DNA of 64,000 nucleotides from Bombilactobacillus bombi (GCF_964340835.1 NZ_OZ204251.1), one strand, 5' to 3'. Shown: positions 44,648 through 54,969, counted from the first letter of the stretch. The notes: generated from the sequence alone by a model not told the origin. Numbers and translations are program-made.

Positions 44648-45660
44648 TGAGTGCCTTACAATTTATTTGGTTTCTTTTAATTTGTGTTCTTTTTGTTGGT
44701 TTTTTCTTCTTAGAAGGTTTTGACTTTGGTGTTGGTATGGCTTCTGGCATTATTGCACGGACTGAGGAAGAAAAATCTGTGATGCTCGATATTATTGGTC
44801 CTCATTGGATGGTAAATGAAACTTGGTTGGTAACAGCTGGGGGCGCAATGTTTGCTTCATTTCCAATGTGGTATGCTAGTTTGTTTTCCGGATATTACAT
44901 CATGTTTCTTTTAGTTTTAGTAGGATTAATCATTCGGGGTGTATCATTTGAATTTGCTAATCATGCTGAAACTTCGCGTGGACGTAATTTTTGGTATAAC
45001 ACTTTCGTATTAGGAAGTTTATTAGCACCCTTGATGCTTTGCATTATTTTCTTTAGTATGATTCAAGGTGTTCCTATCAACGCTAAAGGTGATTTAAACT
45101 TAGGATTCTTCGACATTATTAACTGGCTATCATTAGTCGGTGGAATTGCGGGAGTTTTAATGTCTTTAATTCATGGTTTGAATTATGTTCGTTTAAATAC
45201 AACCGGTATTTTAAGAGAACGAGCAGAGAATTTAAATCGTTTCTTATATCCGATACTTTTTGTTGGTGAGGTTGTTTTTGCCTTGTTGGTATTTTTCCAG
45301 ACCGACTTTTTCAAAGAAAAATTTGTATCTAGTTTAATTATTACTTTACTTATTGTTGTGATGTCATTAATTGGTGCTTGGGGCGTTTATAAAAATCATG
45401 AAGGCTGGAGTCTTGTTGGTAGTGGATTGTCACTTTCATTTGTTGTGATTTTAATCTTCAATGGCTTATTCCCAAGAGTCATGATTGCTACTAATCCAGC
45501 ACATGATATTTTGATTAAAGATGCATCATCTTCACCAACCGCTTTAAAGGTTATGACGATCGTTGTTTGCATCTTATTACCAATCGTTTTGATTTACTTC
45601 ATTTGGTCTTATTTGATTTTTACCAAGCGCACCCCTTCGCACAAGAAAGTTATGGATTAA
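44647..45660 (+). CDS. cydB: cytochrome bd oxidase subunit II
   Basis: 337 residues, about eight membrane helices. The opening FFFLEGFDFGVGM and IGPHWMVNETWLVTAGGAMFA region (split as IGPHWMVNETW and LVTAGGAMFA) are CydB signatures. It stabilises the heme pocket of CydA. AAAGGAGG precedes the ATG, which shares an A with the cydA stop codon. Confidence 0.97.
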   Translation: MSALQFIWFLLICVLFVGFFFLEGFDFGVGMASGIIARTEEEKSVMLDIIGPHWMVNETWLVTAGGAMFASFPMWYASLFSGYYIMFLLVLVGLIIRGVSFEFANHAETSRGRNFWYNTFVLGSLLAPLMLCIIFFSMIQGVPINAKGDLNLGFFDIINWLSLVGGIAGVLMSLIHGLNYVRLNTTGILRERAENLNRFLYPILFVGEVVFALLVFFQTDFFKEKFVSSLIITLLIVVMSLIGAWGVYKNHEGWSLVGSGLSLSFVVILIFNGLFPRVMIATNPAHDILIKDASSSPTALKVMTIVVCILLPIVLIYFIWSYLIFTKRTPSHKKVMD

Positions 45661-45663
45661 AAA

Positions 45664-47394
45664 ATGATAGATAAGCGTTTATTTCAATTGCCTGAAATTA
45701 AACCGCTCTTTAAAATGCTTGCAGGATTAACGATTCTGCAAGCTTTTATGATATTACTGCAAGCAAAGTTTCTTGCAGAAGCGTTAGTAATTTCTTGGCA
45801 ACGACATAATTTAAATAGCATTGTGCAACCGACAATTTTTTTTATTATTGCATTTTTATGTCGGCATTTCTTAACTTGGGTTAAAGATGCTCTTTTAGAT
45901 AAATATGCCACTAAAACTACCGAAGATATTCGCGGACAGTTATTGGATAAAATTTATACTACTGGTCCCCAAATGATTGCCAAAAACGGTTCAGGAAATA
46001 TTGTGACTAATGCTTTAGACGGAATGGATGAAATTAATAATTATTTAAATCTTATTCTTTCTAAATTTATGAATATGATGATTATTCCTTGGATTATCTT
46101 AGTTTTTGTCTTTTTTAAAAATGTTACTTCTGGTATTGTATTAATTCTGGTTTTTCCCATTATTATCTTATTTATGATTATTCTGGGTTATGCTGCTCAA
46201 GATAAAGCAGACTCCCAATATGCCAAATATGTAGTTTTATCTAATCACTTTTTAGATGCTTTGCGTGGTTTGACAACTTTAAAAATGCTAGGTCTGAGTA
46301 AGGAATATGCTCACAATATTTATACTGTTAGTGAACAATACCGTAAAAAGACCTTAAGTACTTTAAGAATTGCTATTTTATCAACATTTGCTTTAGATTG
46401 GTTTACTACTTTATCAATTGCTATTTTGGCAGTTTTCCTAGGTTTGGCTTTAATCAAAGGAACAATTCCTTTGTATCCAGCGATGGTAACTTTAATCTTG
46501 GCTCCGGAATATTTCTTGCCTTTGCGTAATTTTGCTAATGATTATCATGCAACTCTCAATGGTAAAAATGCCTTTACAGCAACCATGAAAATCTTAGCCA
46601 TGCCTACTACGAAACAGCGTCAATTATTACCTGAATTCACTTGGAACCAAGATAGTCAACTAATCATTAAAAATCTTAGCTTTCAATATGAAGCTAAGCA
46701 ACAGCCCAACGATTTACAAAATATTAATTTACAAATTCAAGGTTACAAACGTATTGGTATTGTTGGGCAATCTGGTGCCGGTAAATCAACTTTATTAGAT
46801 GTGCTCAGCGGTTTTCTAATTCCGCAAGAAGGTAATATTCAAGTCGATGGACACAATTTGCCTCATTTAGCTCAAGATGGCTGGCAACAACAATTTACGT
46901 ATTTGCCACAAAAGCCCTATTTATTTAGTGATACAATTGCTAACAATATTCGCTTTTATGTACCTGATGCTTCTAATCAAGATGTTCAACATGCTGTGGA
47001 ACAGGCTGACTTAACTCAATTTATTAAATCATTACCTGCTGGTCTAGAGACCAAGGTCGGCCAAGGTGGTCGAGGCATTTCGGGTGGGCAAGCCCAAAGA
47101 ATCATGTTGGCGCGAGCATTTTTAGCCAAGGAACGCCATATTTTGATATTTGATGAACCTACAGCTCATTTAGATATTGAGACTGAATATTCTTTAAAAC
47201 AGACTATGTTACCTTTATTTGAAAACCATTTAGTCATTTTTGCAACTCATCGACTGCATTGGTTGGAACAAATGGATTACGTTATCGTATTAGATCAAGG
47301 CCAAATCGTGGAACAAGGACCAGTGAAACAAATTATTCAAAAAACTTCTGGACCCTTTTACGAATTAAGTGCACATATGCGAGGTGAGCAATAA
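45664..47394 (+). CDS. cydC: ABC transporter for cytochrome bd assembly, first subunit
   Basis: 576 residues: six membrane helices (1-~310) and an ATPase with Walker A GQSGAGKSTLL, signature ISGGQAQRIMLARAF and Walker B ILIFDEPTAHLD. The CydC/CydD heterodimer is an inner-membrane heme/thiol exporter needed for cytochrome bd maturation. The start lies 3 bp after cydB with no clear Shine-Dalgarno, so translational coupling is likely. Naming follows the Bacillus order cydABCD. Confidence 0.93.
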   Translation: MIDKRLFQLPEIKPLFKMLAGLTILQAFMILLQAKFLAEALVISWQRHNLNSIVQPTIFFIIAFLCRHFLTWVKDALLDKYATKTTEDIRGQLLDKIYTTGPQMIAKNGSGNIVTNALDGMDEINNYLNLILSKFMNMMIIPWIILVFVFFKNVTSGIVLILVFPIIILFMIILGYAAQDKADSQYAKYVVLSNHFLDALRGLTTLKMLGLSKEYAHNIYTVSEQYRKKTLSTLRIAILSTFALDWFTTLSIAILAVFLGLALIKGTIPLYPAMVTLILAPEYFLPLRNFANDYHATLNGKNAFTATMKILAMPTTKQRQLLPEFTWNQDSQLIIKNLSFQYEAKQQPNDLQNINLQIQGYKRIGIVGQSGAGKSTLLDVLSGFLIPQEGNIQVDGHNLPHLAQDGWQQQFTYLPQKPYLFSDTIANNIRFYVPDASNQDVQHAVEQADLTQFIKSLPAGLETKVGQGGRGISGGQAQRIMLARAFLAKERHILIFDEPTAHLDIETEYSLKQTMLPLFENHLVIFATHRLHWLEQMDYVIVLDQGQIVEQGPVKQIIQKTSGPFYELSAHMRGEQ

Positions 47395-49127
47395 TGTGGC
47401 GTCATGATACCTGGGTTAAACCCTATCTTAAACAGTACAAATCTTTATTAGCAACTGTCTTAATTTTAGGTGTACTAACAACCTTTTGTGGGGGTGCCTT
47501 AATGTTCACTTCAGGCTACACCATTGACCGGTCTGCTACTCATCCCTACAATATTTTAATCATTTATCCAGCTATTTTACTGACTCGAGCTTTTGGAATT
47601 GGACGACCAACTTTTAAGTATATTGAACGCTTAAAAAGTCATAATTGGGTGCTCAGAGTCACTTCTAAACTTAGAACTCGGCTTTATAAAACTGTGGAAC
47701 AAGATGCCGCTTTTTTCGATGAAAAATATCAAACTGGTAATATTTTAGGATTACTTTCAGAAGATATTGACCATCTGCAAAATCTTTATTTACGGACTGT
47801 TTTCCCTACTGTAGTAGGTATTTTACTCAGTTTAATTATCGTCATTGGAATTGGTTATTTTGATTTGTGGTTTGGCTTATTAATTTTGCTACTGTTAGCT
47901 ATAGAAGTGCTGATTGCACCGTTAATTTCTGTGGCTGTTGAAGCTGGCCGCAGACAAAAACAAAAAGCCCTTAAAGATGACTTATACACTAACTTAACTG
48001 ATAATATCTTGGGAGCTAATGACTGGGTTTTATCTGGTCGTCAACAAGATTTTAGAAAAGCAACCCAAGATACGGTAACTCAGTTAAACGATTCTAAAAA
48101 TTACAGCAAACATTTTCGCTGGCGGCGTGACTTTTATTTACAAGCAGTTTTAGGATTAATTTTTATCGCACTCTTAGTTTTTACAAATTTGCACTTTACT
48201 AATAGTATGGCACGCGCTAATTATGTGGCTGCGTTCGTTTTGGCCATTGCGCCTGTTGGAGAAACTATCATCCCCATTAGTCAGGGTTTTGAAGAATATC
48301 CCACTTATAGAGATTCGATTGTGAGATTAAATAATTTGCATCCCACACCAACGAAATTGCCGCCACAGCAAACTATAGATCCTGCTGCTTTTCAAACTTT
48401 GACTTTAGATCATCTCCAATTTGAATATAATTCAGATTCACCGGTTTTAATCAAAAATTTTCAGCAAACTATTAAACGTGGCGATAAATTGGCCTTGATT
48501 GGACCCAGTGGTACTGGTAAAACTACTTTATTGCAGTTAATTAATGGTGATTTAGCTCCTCAAAAAGGGCAAGTTTTGATTAATGATGTAAATGTTTTGA
48601 CCTTGCAAGCTGAAAGACAAAAATTATTTGCCTTTTTAAACCAGCAACCATTTTTGTTCAATACTTCGATTATTAATAACGTTCGTTTAGGCAACGAAAA
48701 TAAAACTGACAGTGAAGTTAAGCAAGCCTTAGCTGCTGTTAAAATGCAAGATTTGATTGAATCTTTACCTAAAAGATATGAAACTTCAGTTCAAGAAGCT
48801 GGCTCCCGCTTTTCTGGGGGCGAACAACAGCGTTTAGCCCTAGCGCGAATACTTCTCCAAGATGCCCCCATTGTGCTCTTAGACGAGCCGACAGTGGGCT
48901 TAGATCCCATTACAGAAAATGATCTGTTACAAACCATTTTTAGTGTTTTAGCAGACAAAACTATTATTTGGGTGACACATCATTTACAAGGTATCAAAAA
49001 TGTTGACCAAGTTATTTTTCTTAAAAATGGACAAATCGAAATGCAAGGTCATCCACAAGACTTATATCAAAATAATCAGCATTTTCGAGAATTATATAAA
49101 ATGGATCAGGGTATTTTGATTAAATGA
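47394..49127 (+). CDS. cydD: ABC transporter for cytochrome bd assembly, second subunit
   Basis: 577 residues of the same fusion type. Membrane domain with FTSGYTIDRSATHPYNIL and RAFGIGRPTFKYIERL, typical for this subunit; Walker A GPSGTGKTTLL, signature FSGGEQQRLALARIL and Walker B IVLLDEPTVGLD. It partners CydC. Its ATG overlaps the cydC stop by one base, and the operon ends at the terminator at 49132. Confidence 0.93.
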   Translation: MWRHDTWVKPYLKQYKSLLATVLILGVLTTFCGGALMFTSGYTIDRSATHPYNILIIYPAILLTRAFGIGRPTFKYIERLKSHNWVLRVTSKLRTRLYKTVEQDAAFFDEKYQTGNILGLLSEDIDHLQNLYLRTVFPTVVGILLSLIIVIGIGYFDLWFGLLILLLLAIEVLIAPLISVAVEAGRRQKQKALKDDLYTNLTDNILGANDWVLSGRQQDFRKATQDTVTQLNDSKNYSKHFRWRRDFYLQAVLGLIFIALLVFTNLHFTNSMARANYVAAFVLAIAPVGETIIPISQGFEEYPTYRDSIVRLNNLHPTPTKLPPQQTIDPAAFQTLTLDHLQFEYNSDSPVLIKNFQQTIKRGDKLALIGPSGTGKTTLLQLINGDLAPQKGQVLINDVNVLTLQAERQKLFAFLNQQPFLFNTSIINNVRLGNENKTDSEVKQALAAVKMQDLIESLPKRYETSVQEAGSRFSGGEQQRLALARILLQDAPIVLLDEPTVGLDPITENDLLQTIFSVLADKTIIWVTHHLQGIKNVDQVIFLKNGQIEMQGHPQDLYQNNQHFRELYKMDQGILIK

Positions 49128-49131
49128 TTAC

Positions 49132-49170
49132 AAAACAGCTCAGACAAACTTTTGTCTGAGCTGTTTTTTG
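49132..49170. terminator. bidirectional terminator of the cyd operon
   Basis: AAACAGCTCAGACAAA / TTTGTCTGAGCTGTTT stem with T6, between cydD and the converging polyprenyl synthase gene. Confidence 0.92.
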
Positions 49171-49188
49171 TTTAAATACCATTACTAT

Positions 49189-50163
49189 CTATTGTTGGCG
49201 CTGTAATAATTCTTTGGTGATTTGTTCTAAATAACGCCGATATTGGTTCTGCGGTAATTCTCTAATTAATCCTAATGCTTTATTAGTGTATTTTTGAGCT
49301 AATGATTGAGCTGCTGTCAAACCGCCTTGTTCCTTAACAATCTGGGCCACATCTTGTATCTGGGAATCATTTAATTGCGGATGTTGTTTTAAAAACTGTG
49401 GCAACTGACTATTTTCTTGGCATAAGGTATAAATTAACGGTAGGGTATAAACACCATTTTTTAAATCTTCCAGTTTGGGCTTGCCTAACTTAGATGAACC
49501 TAAATAATCTAAAACATCATCTTGAATTTGAAAAGCCATTCCTAAATTATGACCAATAAAACGCGCTTTATGAATAATATGCTTGTCAGCTTGGGCCAGC
49601 ATTGCGCCAAATTGCGCACTTAATTCAATCAATTGGGCCGTTTTACCCGCAATTTCACGTAAATACATTTTCACAGTGGCTTCTACATTTCGATTAATTT
49701 GTAATTGATCCAATTCGCCACGTAAAATTTTTTTAATACCACGAGCATTAAAAATAATCTCACTTTGATGATTAGCAACTTGGCTAATTAAATCGAAATA
49801 TACCGTCAATAAATAATCTCCTGCATAAATAGCATTCCGATCCCCTAACTGAACTTGAATCGTGGGCACATTACGACGTAAGTCAGAATCATCAATCACA
49901 TCATCATGAATTAATGTTGCTAAATGTAAAACTTCCATTGCCGCTGCTGCTTGTAATTTTTGGTTCTTATCTTGGTGTGGACCAAACTTGCTGAACAAGA
50001 GCAAACAAGCTGGTCGTAACATTTTCCCACCACTAGTTATCTGTTGTTTGATTAAGCTAGCAACAGGATCATTTAAAGGTTTAATTTGTTTTAAAATAAT
50101 TCCTTGAACTTGTTCTAACTGCTGATTCAACTCAGGAATTTGGCTCCATAGGGAGTTAATCAT
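49189..50163 (-). CDS. trans-polyprenyl diphosphate synthase (heptaprenyl-type, quinone side chain)
   Basis: 324 residues from ATG 50163 (AAAGGTGGAG upstream; an in-frame GTG 9 nt earlier is part of that site). It has both aspartate-rich motifs of the IPPS family: LIHDDVIDDSDLRR and FQIQDDVLDY, plus GGKMLRPACLLL. It makes the long-chain prenyl diphosphate that MenA joins to dihydroxynaphthoate. It is divergent from menA across a 70-bp promoter gap, and next to the cyd operon. The chain length cannot be read with certainty; no separate small (HepS) subunit is nearby. Confidence 0.88.
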   Translation of the reverse strand: MINSLWSQIPELNQQLEQVQGIILKQIKPLNDPVASLIKQQITSGGKMLRPACLLLFSKFGPHQDKNQKLQAAAAMEVLHLATLIHDDVIDDSDLRRNVPTIQVQLGDRNAIYAGDYLLTVYFDLISQVANHQSEIIFNARGIKKILRGELDQLQINRNVEATVKMYLREIAGKTAQLIELSAQFGAMLAQADKHIIHKARFIGHNLGMAFQIQDDVLDYLGSSKLGKPKLEDLKNGVYTLPLIYTLCQENSQLPQFLKQHPQLNDSQIQDVAQIVKEQGGLTAAQSLAQKYTNKALGLIRELPQNQYRRYLEQITKELLQRQQ

Positions 50164-50233
50164 TGGCTCCACCTTTTTCTGTATTATAATCTATTATAGT
50201 ATATCAAAAACAGAAACGAGGATTATAAAAACT

Positions 50234-51148
50234 TTGAAATTATCTGTGTTTTTAGAATTGGTTGAAATTAAAGCTAAAACTGCTAGTATTTTTCCCTTTT
50301 TATTGGGAACTTTCTATGCAGTTTATCATTTTCACCATTTAAATTGGATCAATGTAATTTGCTTTTTTGTCGCCATGTTACTGTTTAACATGTCTGTAGA
50401 TATTAACGACAACTATTGGGATTATCAAAATGCGACTGAGCAAGAAGAATTTCGTAAAAAAACCAATGTCATTGGCGTTAATCATTTAAATATCAAAAAA
50501 ATTGGCTGGCTGGATTTTAGTATGGCTGCGATAGCTGCTTTACTAGGACTTTTTCTTGTTACCCGAGTTGGATGGATTCTATTAGTGTTAGGAATTTTTT
50601 GTTTTGCAGTGGGCTTCTTCTATGCTGGTGGTCCTTATCCAATCAATTCTTTGCCCGTGGGTGAATTTTTTGCTGGTTTTACTATGGGATTTGTTATCTT
50701 TCTGATTGCTGTATATATCAATGTTTATCAAGCCATTGCCTTTGATTGGCACTTAATTGTACCTATTTTTATCGCATCAGGACTATCCCAATGTGCAATT
50801 GGCGCTTTATTATTAGCTAATAATATTTGTGACTATCAAGAAGACATTGACCTCAACCGACACACAATCGTCCGTTTCTTGGGTGTCCCAAAAAGCCTCT
50901 GGTTTTATGCAACTTTATTAATTATTGGTTATATTTTCTTATTAGTAGCTATTTTTATGAGAATTTTACCCTGGTCTTTATTGTTAACATTTTTAGTTAT
51001 TCCCATTATTTACCGTAATACTAAACAATTTTTTGCTGTGCATATTAAGAAAAAGACTTTTCCCTTAGCAGTCAAAAATCTTTTTATTATCACTTTGACA
51101 CAAGTATTAAGCTTTGCGCTGGATTTAATTATCAAGCAATTTTCATAG
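50234..51148 (+). CDS. menA: 1,4-dihydroxy-2-naphthoate polyprenyltransferase (UbiA family)
   Basis: 304 residues starting at TTG 50234 (ACGAGG upstream). There are about nine membrane helices. The two prenyl-diphosphate/Mg binding motifs are NMSVDINDNYWDYQN (with NDxxxD) and NNICDYQEDIDLNRHTIV. It attaches the prenyl tail to dihydroxynaphthoate to give demethylmenaquinone. No menFDHCEB genes occur in the window, which fits lactic acid bacteria that take up dihydroxynaphthoate or quinone precursors. Confidence 0.9.
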   Translation: MKLSVFLELVEIKAKTASIFPFLLGTFYAVYHFHHLNWINVICFFVAMLLFNMSVDINDNYWDYQNATEQEEFRKKTNVIGVNHLNIKKIGWLDFSMAAIAALLGLFLVTRVGWILLVLGIFCFAVGFFYAGGPYPINSLPVGEFFAGFTMGFVIFLIAVYINVYQAIAFDWHLIVPIFIASGLSQCAIGALLLANNICDYQEDIDLNRHTIVRFLGVPKSLWFYATLLIIGYIFLLVAIFMRILPWSLLLTFLVIPIIYRNTKQFFAVHIKKKTFPLAVKNLFIITLTQVLSFALDLIIKQFS

Positions 51149-51157
51149 TACTAGCGG

Positions 51158-51185
51158 ACAAGACAAAATGTTGTCTTGTTTTTTT
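51158..51185. terminator. terminator between menA and the LacI-type gene
   Basis: ACAAGACAA / TTGTCTTGT stem with T run; converging genes. Confidence 0.85.
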
Positions 51186-51187
51186 GT

Positions 51188-52150
51188 TTATAAGATAAAA
51201 TAATCATTTTGCGAAATAAAATCTGCGGGTAGTTTAATTTTAGTAGTTAAAGGAGCGTCTGCAAGTGCAATTTCGAAAGCTTTTTGGCCTAATTCGTACA
51301 AATGATAATTAATTGTCGGCAATTTAACTGCAAAACTAGCCATTTCGTATCCTTGACCAATAATTATCGGAATTGGCAATTGTTGATCAATGTAATATTG
51401 GCGGACAGCCACCGCATTACTATCACTATTAGTCAAAATACATTGTGGAGCCTGAACTTGCTGCGCTAATTTTTGAGCAGCCAAATAGGCAGTTCGTGGC
51501 GAAGAAATGCCTGTCATTACTAAATTTGAGGATAATTGTGTTTGATAAATTTCTTGATAAGCAGTTAGGGTTAAACGCGTAGTTGCACTAGATTTTGCTG
51601 GCCGATAAAACATACAAGCAATGCGTTTAATTTGCTGTTGTTGTAACCAACGAAAGATTTTAATAAAAACCGCATAGCGATCTGTAAAAACTGCAGCCAA
51701 TGAAATGTTTCCAGGATCTTCGCAAAGAACTAACGAACCATACTTTGTATAGGCAGCTAATTTTTCTAAGGGAAGCCCGTGAGAAGTGATAATAAGTCCT
51801 GCATATTCTTTACGTCGCAATTGTTCTAAATAGTAGACTTCTGCTTGTTCATTATACTCTGATGGCAATAATGTTATGGAATAGTCCGTGGAAAAAGCTG
51901 CTTCAGCAACACCATTGAGAATTTGGGCAAAATAAGGCGTTCGGATCTGCGGTAAAATAACCCCAATTTTATGATTTTGACCATTGCTTAAATCCCGGGC
52001 AGTTTCATTTGGTACATAATCTAATTGTTGCATCACTTGTTTTATTTTGCGTAAAGCTTGTTGCGAAACATAACCGCTATGATTAAGTACCCGTGAAACT
52101 GTAGTAATAGAATAACCACTTAATCGAGCCACATCCCGAATAGTTGCCAT
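51188..52150 (-). CDS. LacI-family transcriptional regulator, target unknown
   Basis: 320 residues. IRDVARLSGYSITTVSRVLNHSGYVS is the DNA-binding head (residues ~4-29) and ARDLSNGQNHKIGVILPQI marks the hinge and start of the effector domain. The effector domain ligand is not recognisable. The gene is flanked by menA and ackA with terminators on both sides and no sugar gene adjacent, so it may act on distant operons or be a global-type LacI protein. GAGG lies 7 nt before the ATG. Confidence 0.85.
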   Translation of the reverse strand: MATIRDVARLSGYSITTVSRVLNHSGYVSQQALRKIKQVMQQLDYVPNETARDLSNGQNHKIGVILPQIRTPYFAQILNGVAEAAFSTDYSITLLPSEYNEQAEVYYLEQLRRKEYAGLIITSHGLPLEKLAAYTKYGSLVLCEDPGNISLAAVFTDRYAVFIKIFRWLQQQQIKRIACMFYRPAKSSATTRLTLTAYQEIYQTQLSSNLVMTGISSPRTAYLAAQKLAQQVQAPQCILTNSDSNAVAVRQYYIDQQLPIPIIIGQGYEMASFAVKLPTINYHLYELGQKAFEIALADAPLTTKIKLPADFISQNDYFIL

Positions 52151-52226
52151 TTGCTGACCTCATTTCTCTTGAATAATTATTTTTATTATAGTTGGTGCAA
52201 CGCGTTCCATAAAAGATTTTTATGCA

Positions 52227-52261
52227 AAAAATGATTTTGGTAAATTTACCAAAATCATTTT
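52227..52261. terminator. terminator of ackA
   Basis: Perfect palindrome AAAATGATTTTGGTAA and its complement, 14 bp past the ackA stop codon. Confidence 0.85.
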
Positions 52262-52275
52262 GTCAAACGTGTCTA

Positions 52276-53472
52276 TTATTTTTGTGCTAAATCATAAGTA
52301 TCTCTAGCAATCATTAATTCTTCGTTGGTTGGGACTACAAAGACCTTAATTGCTGAATCCGGAGTACTAATTAACAGTTCTTGACCCTTAGCTTGATTTT
52401 TTGCGGCATCAATTTTAACGCCTAAATGTTGCAATTGATCACAAACTGCTTGCCGAACTGGCTGATCATTCTCTCCTACACCAGCAGTGAAGACTAAGGC
52501 ATCTGGTAATTCATCCAATAATGCTAAGTAGGAACCGACATATTTCACAATCCGATTAACAAACATTTCTTGAGCTAATTGTGCACGTTTATCACCATTA
52601 TTAGCGGCATCATCAATATCGCGCTTATCATTAGAAACTCCTGATACACCTAATAAACCCGACTTTTTATTTAGAATACTAATCATTTCGGAAATATTTT
52701 GTAGATGATCTTTTTCCATGATATAAGGAATAATAGACGGATCAACATCTCCAGAACGCGTGCCCATCATTAATCCAGCCAATGGCGTGAAACCCATAGA
52801 TGTATCAATCGCTTTCCCATGAGCAATTGCTGAAACTGAAGCGCCATTGCCTAAATGCAAGGTAATGAGGTTGGTTTTTTCTAATGGTTGCTGCAAAATT
52901 TCCGCTGTTCGTTGGGTAACATAACGGTGACTAGTACCGTGAGCACCATACTTCCGCACGCCGTATTGATCATAATATTTAGTATCAATAGGATATAAAT
53001 AATTAACCGGTTTCAAACTAGAGAAAAATGATGTATCAAATACCGCTACTTGTTGAGAATGAGGCAATAATTGCGCAAATACGCTGACATAATAAGCTTC
53101 AATATTATTATGTAACGGAGCTAGTTCGGATAAATTTTTTATCTGGAGTAAAACATCAGAAGTGATGACTGTTGACTTATCAAAAACTTCACCTCCTGAA
53201 ACAACTCGATGTCCCACTCCTTTAATATCTTCTAAGCGTTGGACAATGTGTAAACTTTTCAACCGCGTTAAAATTAAGGTAGCAGCTTTTTCTTTGGAAG
53301 TAATAGGTTCTTGTCGCTCAAATTTCTCTCCATCACCATAATCAGCCTTAAAAATTGCATCTTGTTTACCTAAACGATCAATCATTCCTTTAGCAATTCG
53401 TTTTTCACTAGGCATATCATAAATCTGCCATTTCAAGCTTGAACTTCCGGCATTTATTGCCATAATTAACAT
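52276..53472 (-). CDS. ackA: acetate kinase
   Basis: 398 residues from ATG 53472 (AGAGGTG 7 nt upstream); an in-frame ATG three codons later and a start six codons earlier are less well placed. It interconverts acetyl-phosphate and acetate with ATP formation. AINAGSSSLKWQIYD, HGTSHRYV, ITLHLGNGAS and DTSMGFTPLAGLMMGTRSGD are the acetate kinase signatures. No pta adjacent. In a heterofermentative or respiring lactobacillus it gives an extra ATP when NADH is reoxidised by O2, in line with the nearby ndh and cyd genes. Confidence 0.97.
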   Translation of the reverse strand: MLIMAINAGSSSLKWQIYDMPSEKRIAKGMIDRLGKQDAIFKADYGDGEKFERQEPITSKEKAATLILTRLKSLHIVQRLEDIKGVGHRVVSGGEVFDKSTVITSDVLLQIKNLSELAPLHNNIEAYYVSVFAQLLPHSQQVAVFDTSFFSSLKPVNYLYPIDTKYYDQYGVRKYGAHGTSHRYVTQRTAEILQQPLEKTNLITLHLGNGASVSAIAHGKAIDTSMGFTPLAGLMMGTRSGDVDPSIIPYIMEKDHLQNISEMISILNKKSGLLGVSGVSNDKRDIDDAANNGDKRAQLAQEMFVNRIVKYVGSYLALLDELPDALVFTAGVGENDQPVRQAVCDQLQHLGVKIDAAKNQAKGQELLISTPDSAIKVFVVPTNEELMIARDTYDLAQK

Positions 53473-53679
53473 AATAGACACCTCTTTCAATTCATATAAA
53501 CAAATTATACGCTAGAGCAATCGTTTACACAAAACTATTAATCAGAAATTTAGTGATTTTCTAATATTGGCATAAAAATCTTTAAATGATTAAAAAATAA
53601 CAGTATATTTGTTTTCAGAACTGGAGATTAAGCATATAATATAGTTAGATTACATACAGAAGAAGGAAGGATTGAATTT

Positions 53680-54864
53680 ATGGCTCATATCGTTATTTTA
53701 GGCGCTGGCTATGCCGGATTAGGTACTGCCAGAAAATTAGCAAAAATTGCACCAGAAGGAACTACCATTGATTTAATTGATCGTAATACTAAACATGTGG
53801 AGTCGATTCAACTTTATCGTGTTGCAGCGGGAACTGCTCAAGCTGATGACATTAGTCTGGATATTGCTTCAGTTATACCTGATAATGTGAACTTTATTCA
53901 AGCAACTGTTTCTAAAGTTGATTATGAAAATAAAAAAGTAGAATTTGAAGATCATGCTGAGATTTCATATGATTATGTTGTTTTAAGTCTTGGTTTTCGG
54001 TCAGAAAACTTCGGCATGGAAGGTGCAGATAAGTATTCATACAAACTGCAAGACATTCCTACCGCTGAAAAAATTTATCAAGTTATTAATTCTAATATTC
54101 GTGATTATAAGCAAACACAAGATCCTAACGATTTAAACATTGCAGTTTGTGGTGCTGGTTTTACAGGTATTGAATTATTAGGTGAATTAATCGATACCGC
54201 TAAAGTCTTAAAAGCTAAATATAATGTTCCCGAAATTAACATTACTAGCTTAGAAATGGCACCACAAATTTTGCCAATGTTTGATTCTGAATTAGCTCAA
54301 TATGCTTATGACTTTTTATCTAAGAATGGGATTAAGATTTTAACTGGAGCTAAAATTAAGAAGATTGAACAAAATGCTGTAGTTTATACCACTGGCGATA
54401 GTGATGAAGAGCAACGTGTTTACGCCAATTCAATTATTTGGACTGTAGGTGTCAGCGGCAGTGATGTTATTAAGAATTCCGGCTTTGATGCTAAACGTAA
54501 TCGGATTGTCGTTACTGATTATTTAAATGTTGAAGATCATCCTGAAATTTACGTATTAGGTGATGATTCTGCTTCAATGGATCCACAATCTGGCCGGCCA
54601 TTACCTACCACAGGTCAATTGGCTCAAGCTCAAGCTGCAGTTGCAGCTGTAAATATTGCTGCTGCCATTAATGATGCACCACAAAAGAAATTCGTTTATA
54701 AGTCAATGGGAACTGTAGCGTCCTTAGGACCAAATCATGGTATTATCGAAATGACCAGTCCACACATTAAATTAAAGGGCCACCTAGCTTCCTTAGCTAA
54801 GCGTGCATCCTTTGAAAAAGTATTATTTGGCGTTGGAGGAGTTAAGGGACTTAAAAAAGTTTAA
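53680..54864 (+). CDS. ndh: type II NADH dehydrogenase (NDH-2)
   Basis: 394 residues. FAD-binding VILGAGYAGLGTARKL at the N-terminus and NADH-binding AVCGAGFTGIELLGEL near residue 160. VLGDDSASMDPQSGRPLPTTGQLAQAQ (split VLGDDSASM and PLPTTGQLAQAQ) matches the quinone-site loop of NDH-2. The C-terminus contains an amphipathic membrane-anchoring segment. It is a single-subunit, non-proton-pumping enzyme that passes electrons from NADH to the menaquinone pool and hence to cytochrome bd. GAAGGAAGG precedes the ATG. Confidence 0.94.
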   Translation: MAHIVILGAGYAGLGTARKLAKIAPEGTTIDLIDRNTKHVESIQLYRVAAGTAQADDISLDIASVIPDNVNFIQATVSKVDYENKKVEFEDHAEISYDYVVLSLGFRSENFGMEGADKYSYKLQDIPTAEKIYQVINSNIRDYKQTQDPNDLNIAVCGAGFTGIELLGELIDTAKVLKAKYNVPEINITSLEMAPQILPMFDSELAQYAYDFLSKNGIKILTGAKIKKIEQNAVVYTTGDSDEEQRVYANSIIWTVGVSGSDVIKNSGFDAKRNRIVVTDYLNVEDHPEIYVLGDDSASMDPQSGRPLPTTGQLAQAQAAVAAVNIAAAINDAPQKKFVYKSMGTVASLGPNHGIIEMTSPHIKLKGHLASLAKRASFEKVLFGVGGVKGLKKV

Positions 54865-54969
54865 GGTCCACTTAATTTATAATAAAAGAAGCTGGGAAAA
54901 ACTCAGCTTTTAAGTGCAACAAAAAAGTTAGATACTTTAGAACTTCTTAAACTGCATAAGCAAAATCTT

